10,628 nt of DNA from assembly GCA_019155205.2 (NCBI GenBank), contig JAHNZQ020000079.1, forward strand, positions 1,389,987 to 1,400,614, read 5' to 3'. This document shows positions 6,960-10,628 of the stretch, piece after piece; the stretch's first letter is position 1, and each line of letters begins with the position of its first letter. The stretch comes from Gracilaria vermiculophylla (taxonomy: Eukaryota > Rhodophyta > Florideophyceae > Gracilariales > Gracilariaceae). The position numbers were made by a program, and so were the translations under genes. A model generated the notes under the pieces. The model worked only from the letters and a program-made list of their open reading frames with translations. It was not told the origin of the DNA and did no database searches.

Positions 6960-9900
6960 GTACGCTATCACCCTGAAATGAAAACTGACGATACCACACT
7001 AGGTGATTGGCATGTTGCATGCTGATTTTCATCATCTGGTTGCTTTTGTAAATTTTGCAGATTCTTGGTGTCACAATAGCTTCATCTTCAGCAGTTTTGA
7101 TGTTTCTTGGACCAACTGCATTGTTTTGTTCTTCTTAAGTCTGCGGGGCCTCATCAACACCGATTAAAAGTTTGACACTGAAAAAAGATAAAGTAATTTT
7201 GTCCTTACGGATCGGTAAGCTGAAGTTTACAGTCAAGAATATAATATTTCGATTGTGGATTCTGCTAATATCAACTTTACATCCTATTTCTTGTACCGGA
7301 GCTGAGACCCACAGTTATCAATAGTAGAGTTTACATTCTGCGTCACAGTTAAGGAGGGGAGCGCCGCTGTTGACGGGTGTTCCAATAGTTCAGCAAGCAC
7401 CTGTGAACGATGTCATAGTTTACAGAAGATTTGTACGGCTATGACTGATTTAACAGTGAAAAATGACGTTTGGGTGTTGTGCACACCGTTCAGCGCTGCA
7501 GGCGTCAACAAAAGGATAACTATATCAGAACAGAAAAAGTGAAAACGTTTAAATCTTTGATGTAATTCTAAAGAAATTAAAATTGACCTCATATGAAGTC
7601 GCCGGTCCGATAGATACTAGATGTTAGCAGATTCTAGATGTCGTCTAAAAGCTTTCAGACTTTTATTCGACAATAGAATTTAAGAACTTTCCCCACCAGG
7701 TGAGTAGAGGTGACATGTGCCTATTCCCCAAGAGGGAGAGAGAGCGCAATCTAAGATGCTCGTGAGCTCCAAATATATAGAAAATGTACCGCAGTCGTCG
7801 AAAATGTCAAGTAAATTGTAGAGAAGCGGTTTGCGCATTGGTGCTCGAGCACAAAACCAGTAGAAAACTTTACACAAAGGTGGAAACCGTACAGAATTGG
7901 ATAATAGATCTCCAGCATCGGCGGTTCTGCAGAACAGGGCAGACCATCAACTTTAAGCTACGACATATCCTTCGAAAAGGATTGGGTACCATCGTACGCG
8001 GGAAGCTCAAAGCAATGAACTCGGTTGTTTTCTACATGCGGTGGCTATGGCTATGTCAGTGCCAGTCAGGACTGTGAAAGCAAACTAATTATTAATTAAA
8101 GAAATGCTTTTTCATCCTTAGACTCCTCTGCAATGCAATGAACGTTCGAACGGCCGACCTGTCTCTCCCTTCGCAAACATAGGAAAAAAGAGAACATACT
8201 GACTATGGCCGAAGCACCTATTTACATAAAGGACTGACCTAGTCATCGGAAAAGACAGAAGTCTCCGTGCAACATATAGGAGTATGAGCACAAACGTCGA
8301 TAGTAAATTATAACAACAAAAAAAACAGTGCATCAAACAAAGAATTATAAAGCGTAATATCCACATCATCAGTTGTTGGCTGCCTATTTAACACATGAGA
8401 AAACTTTTGCTATATCTAATAAGCAGCAGAAACCTCAAATTAGTAAAACGTAGTATACTATGAAGTTAAATTTATAAAACTACGATTCTTCGACGAAAAG
8501 AAATATTAAATTATTGGACTTGAAAAATACTGTATTCCATAATAAAAACTCAAAAGTATTTGAATATTGAATGCCGAGATTCAAGTTCGTTTTCAAAACA
8601 TTATTTTGAAGATGGGCATGAATCAAGGATATTCAATACATATGTATTTAAAAACAAACACTTTATATTGAGTTAAGTAACCTCCACCAATTGCAAATTA
8701 TTGAAAACTTTTATTAACAAAAAACCAGAGCATCATGAATTGAGGGAAGAAGCAGAGTTACTTATTGCTTTGATCAATGCATAAACCCAGCGGGACAGCA
8801 AACCGTTTTAGAACATATGTTTTGGAGCAAAAGATCAACATTTGAAAGGCTTACAATGAAAACTATTTCGTAGGCATACAGTAAAAACTATTTGGTGTAT
8901 CTGACTTTTCAGAATTATGCAAAGGCTCTGCCATCCAAAACTTTTTACTAACTTCATGGATCTCTTTCACGCTCAAATGTGTTTAAAACAAATATAAAGC
9001 ACATAAAACGGCAGCTAAAAAACGGATAAATGAAAATTTGAATTTTGTTCCCGACTTTGAGGAGCTTATGCAGCATTTTTTAAGTTTCGAAGAGTTTGCA
9101 TAGACAGGGAGTATCGTCTGTGAGGTAAAATAGAAATACAGAGAAACTTTTTGCGACATTATGTCTATTTTTTGTGTTACGGTGATGAATATTGTTACTT
9201 TTTGGCATCCGTTAGAAGCCGGCGATCGAGGATGTGATAACCAAAACCATGGTTGTTTATTAATAATTGGGAAACGATTTATTGAGAGACAAAAATTGGT
9301 GGGGCAAATTTTCGAAATAAACGCCATAGGCGTCTTAGGGGGCAGCTTAGAAGTACTCGTTTTGATGAGAAACTATTAATCTAAACAAATTTAAAAAATT
9401 TGCAACATTTACGTACGGTAGTGTAGAGATTGAGTATTTTTGCAATATTTTCGTCCGTGTTCTACTCATAATTGTTTATAGAACTATTTGTTTATGTGGA
9501 AACAAACATGAGTTGTCCTAAAAAACTGCTTTTACAATTCTTTTTAGCACACGATACTTTCCAGTATTCGCGTTAAAGATCCGTAATGCGGGACTTAATG
9601 AGATAAATAGTAGATATTATATGTTTTTTAGAAGTATTTGAGACTCTATCTATTTTCACATATAGTGAACTGTACTTTTTCTTGCACTTATTTTTGTCAG
9701 AAGTTCGTATTTCAGATTTCATCCTGTTTCACGGAATACGTTCTTACTGCAACATTGTATATTATGTCATAAGCTCCACTGCTTTCTATAAATTGACGTT
9801 CAAGGACATATAATAATTTCAAACTCCATGATGAGTTGATGCTCATAATATGTGCTTCCGTTTCAGTAACATTCTTTGTCAACAAAAAGAATGAGAAGTC

Positions 9901-9980
9901 CTATAGCTATTTAGATGCATGTGATTTCCTTATCCAGATTTCAAAAGTGAGGCAGCACATTAGGTTTTACAATCTTAAGC
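6960..9980. other. AT-rich stretch without a supported gene
   Basis: Composition drops from GC-rich to clearly AT-rich and stays so for about 3 kb. Open frames here (+ 7784-8077, - 8369-8118, - 9327-8983, + 9161-9379) are short, lack motifs, and have composition expected of random AT-rich DNA. No tRNA, rRNA, microsatellite, terminal inverted repeat or further retroelement block was recognised on either strand. Short A and T runs and small inverted repeats occur (for example around 8595-8615 and 9386-9404) but are ordinary at this base composition. It could hold introns, upstream regulatory DNA of the gene at the right edge, or old unrecognisable repeats. Confidence 0.6.
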
Positions 9981-9991
9981 TTTGACTACAG
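9965..9991 (+). promoter_or_regulatory. Candidate 3' splice site in the leader of the repeat gene
   Basis: A pyrimidine-containing stretch (TTTTAC, then CTTTGACTACAG) ends in AG at 9990-9991, 15 bases before the ATG at 10007. It could be the acceptor of an intron in the 5' leader. Equally, the transcript may simply start in this neighbourhood. No donor site was assigned. Confidence 0.25.
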
Positions 9992-10006
9992 AAAAAACAA
10001 ACAAAA

Positions 10007-10628
10007 ATGCGACGCTCATCCAGAATCAGGGAGCAGCAAGAATCCCGCGAGAATCAGCCTTCTTCCAATGATGATCAGCGATCCTCCAGCGATGAGCAGC
10101 GTTCTTCTCAAGAAGAGCATCACTCTTCCAGCGATGACCATCGTTCCTCTCGAAGTATTGCCGGTTCGTCTAGAAACCACCAGCGACGTATGTCGACAGA
10201 CGTTCCAGCTTCGTTCAGGAACAATCGACGCCTGTCAATGGACGTTCCAAGTTCATCTCGAAACCAGCGACGCATTTCCAGACAAATGCCGGGCTCGTGG
10301 AGAGACCATCAGCGCATGTTCGGCAACACTCAGCGCCCCTCCAGAGCCACGCCAGGTTCCTGGAGAGATCATCAACGCTTGTTCGGAAGCAATGAGGGAG
10401 CGCCTGACGGCAGCCAGCGTTCATCGAGGGACATTCCTGGTTCGTCTAGAGGCCAAAGGAGTGTGTCCAGTGGAGTTCCAAGTTCGTCCGAAAACCGCGG
10501 ACGCATGTCCATGGACAGTCCAGGCTCATCCGGAATCCCTCGGCGCTCACCTAGGAACATGCCAGGTTCATGGAGAGACCATCAACGCATGTTTGGCGGA
10601 AATCAACGCTCTTCTGCAGACGACCAGC
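10007..10628 (+). CDS. Ser/Arg/Gln-rich heptad-repeat protein, 5' part (3' end outside window)
   Basis: I do not recognise this family. The ATG at 10007 sits in an A-rich context (ACAAAAATGC), suitable for a eukaryotic start, and the frame stays open for 207 codons to the window edge. There is no signal peptide or membrane segment: it begins MRRSSRIREQQESRE. Residues 10-205 form 28 successive 7-residue units without a single register break. The first units are acidic and Ser-rich (QRSSSDE, HHSSSDD); later ones alternate a PGS/PSS-type unit (VPSSSRN, IPGSSRG) with an R-rich unit (QRRISRQ, RGRMSMD). PGSWRDHQR[ML]FG occurs at 95-106, 116-127 and 186-197. The protein is rich in Ser, Arg, Gln and Asp, poor in hydrophobics, and probably largely disordered. 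RRxS sites suggest possible phosphorylation. Conservation between repeats at protein rather than DNA level supports real coding on this strand. Nuclear, secreted-after-cleavage or structural roles are all open. Confidence 0.8.
   Translation, partial: MRRSSRIREQQESRENQPSSNDDQRSSSDEQRSSQEEHHSSSDDHRSSRSIAGSSRNHQRRMSTDVPASFRNNRRLSMDVPSSSRNQRRISRQMPGSWRDHQRMFGNTQRPSRATPGSWRDHQRLFGSNEGAPDGSQRSSRDIPGSSRGQRSVSSGVPSSSENRGRMSMDSPGSSGIPRRSPRNMPGSWRDHQRMFGGNQRSSADDQ
10034..10621 (+). repeat. In-frame 21-bp repeat array (28 degenerate units)
   Basis: The coding sequence is built of 21-bp units, each encoding seven residues of loose pattern x-[QPR]-[RGS]-S-x-[RSD]-[DNE]. From about residue 52 the units pair into 42-bp superunits: starts of PGS/PxS units fall at residues 52, 66, 80, 94, 115, 143, 157, 171 and 185, all separated by multiples of seven (14, 14, 14, 21, 28, 14, 14, 14). 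Units are strongly diverged in DNA, so the array is old or under slippage-independent constraint. The array runs to the window edge and probably beyond. Confidence 0.85.

Noticed and set aside
7784..8077. 97-codon + strand frame, basic and Cys-containing
   Set aside because: No recognisable domain, no codon or context support, and a partly open - strand over the same bases. It could be chance or an old repeat.
8595..8615. Small inverted repeat TTCAAAA / TTTTGAA
   Set aside because: Short AT-rich stem common by chance; no T-run or gene end that would make it a terminator.
8983..9327. 114-codon - strand frame
   Set aside because: Ser/Phe/Lys-rich as expected from AT-rich DNA; an overlapping + strand frame is equally open and neither has motifs.
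9399..9460. Imperfect direct repeat of about 20 bases starting TTTGCAA, spaced 40 bases
   Set aside because: Several mismatches in a low-complexity AT-rich setting; only two copies and no further context.
10215..10424. - strand open frame of 69 codons over the repeat array
   Set aside because: Shadow of the + strand repeat gene; composition rich in Cys and Trp without motif.
10372..10560. - strand open frame with repeats such as DEPGLSMD
   Set aside because: A 21-bp repeat looks periodic in every frame. The + strand frame is longer, starts in a good context and shows synonymous-only variation, so this is its shadow.
1..10628. Bacterial-type defence system, CRISPR array, integron or tRNA genes
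   Set aside because: No evenly spaced direct repeats with unique spacers, no cloverleaf-like sequence and no prokaryotic gene organisation were seen.

Overview
The window is eukaryotic. It holds decayed chromodomain-type Ty3/gypsy (chromovirus) retrotransposon DNA on the left, a long AT-rich stretch with no recognisable gene in the middle, and the 5' part of one intact, highly repetitive coding sequence at the right edge. Nothing looks bacterial: there are no operons or Shine-Dalgarno sites, and a chromodomain sits behind an integrase. The sequence does not identify the host beyond 'eukaryote'. A fungus, an oomycete or an invertebrate would all fit.

Left part (1-4954, + strand). Two partial, degenerate pol copies lie head to tail. 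Copy A (1 to about 1722) enters the window just before reverse transcriptase, runs through RNase H and breaks off in the zinc-binding N-terminus of integrase. Copy B (about 1725 to 4954) starts in the linker in front of reverse transcriptase and runs through RNase H, the integrase zinc domain, the catalytic core, the GPY/F-type C-terminus and a chromodomain to what looks like the natural pol stop. Equivalent points in the two copies are about 1990 bases apart. Both are dead: many stops, frameshifts, and altered catalytic residues in reverse transcriptase (both copies), RNase H (copy A) and all three integrase acidic positions (copy B). Every stop compared between the copies is private to one copy, so they decayed independently.

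Centre-left (about 4960-6900). GC-rich sequence continues, but the best protein-like reading moves to the - strand: Pro/Val-rich and then charged helical segments resembling a broken gag-type protein, running towards the pol copies. A weak zinc-knuckle-like remnant lies at 6860-6690 on the - strand. No LTR pair could be established.

Centre-right (about 6960-9990). About 3 kb of AT-rich DNA with no supported gene.

Right edge (10007 to the end, + strand). A clean reading frame opens at an ATG in an A-rich context and stays open to the window edge (207 codons). From residue 10 onward it is a continuous array of 7-residue (21-bp) repeats, with a 14-residue superperiod and three near-identical PGSWRDHQR[ML]FG modules that differ almost only at synonymous sites. 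This is the one stretch in the window that looks selected as protein, and it is the best candidate for something undescribed. I do not recognise the family.
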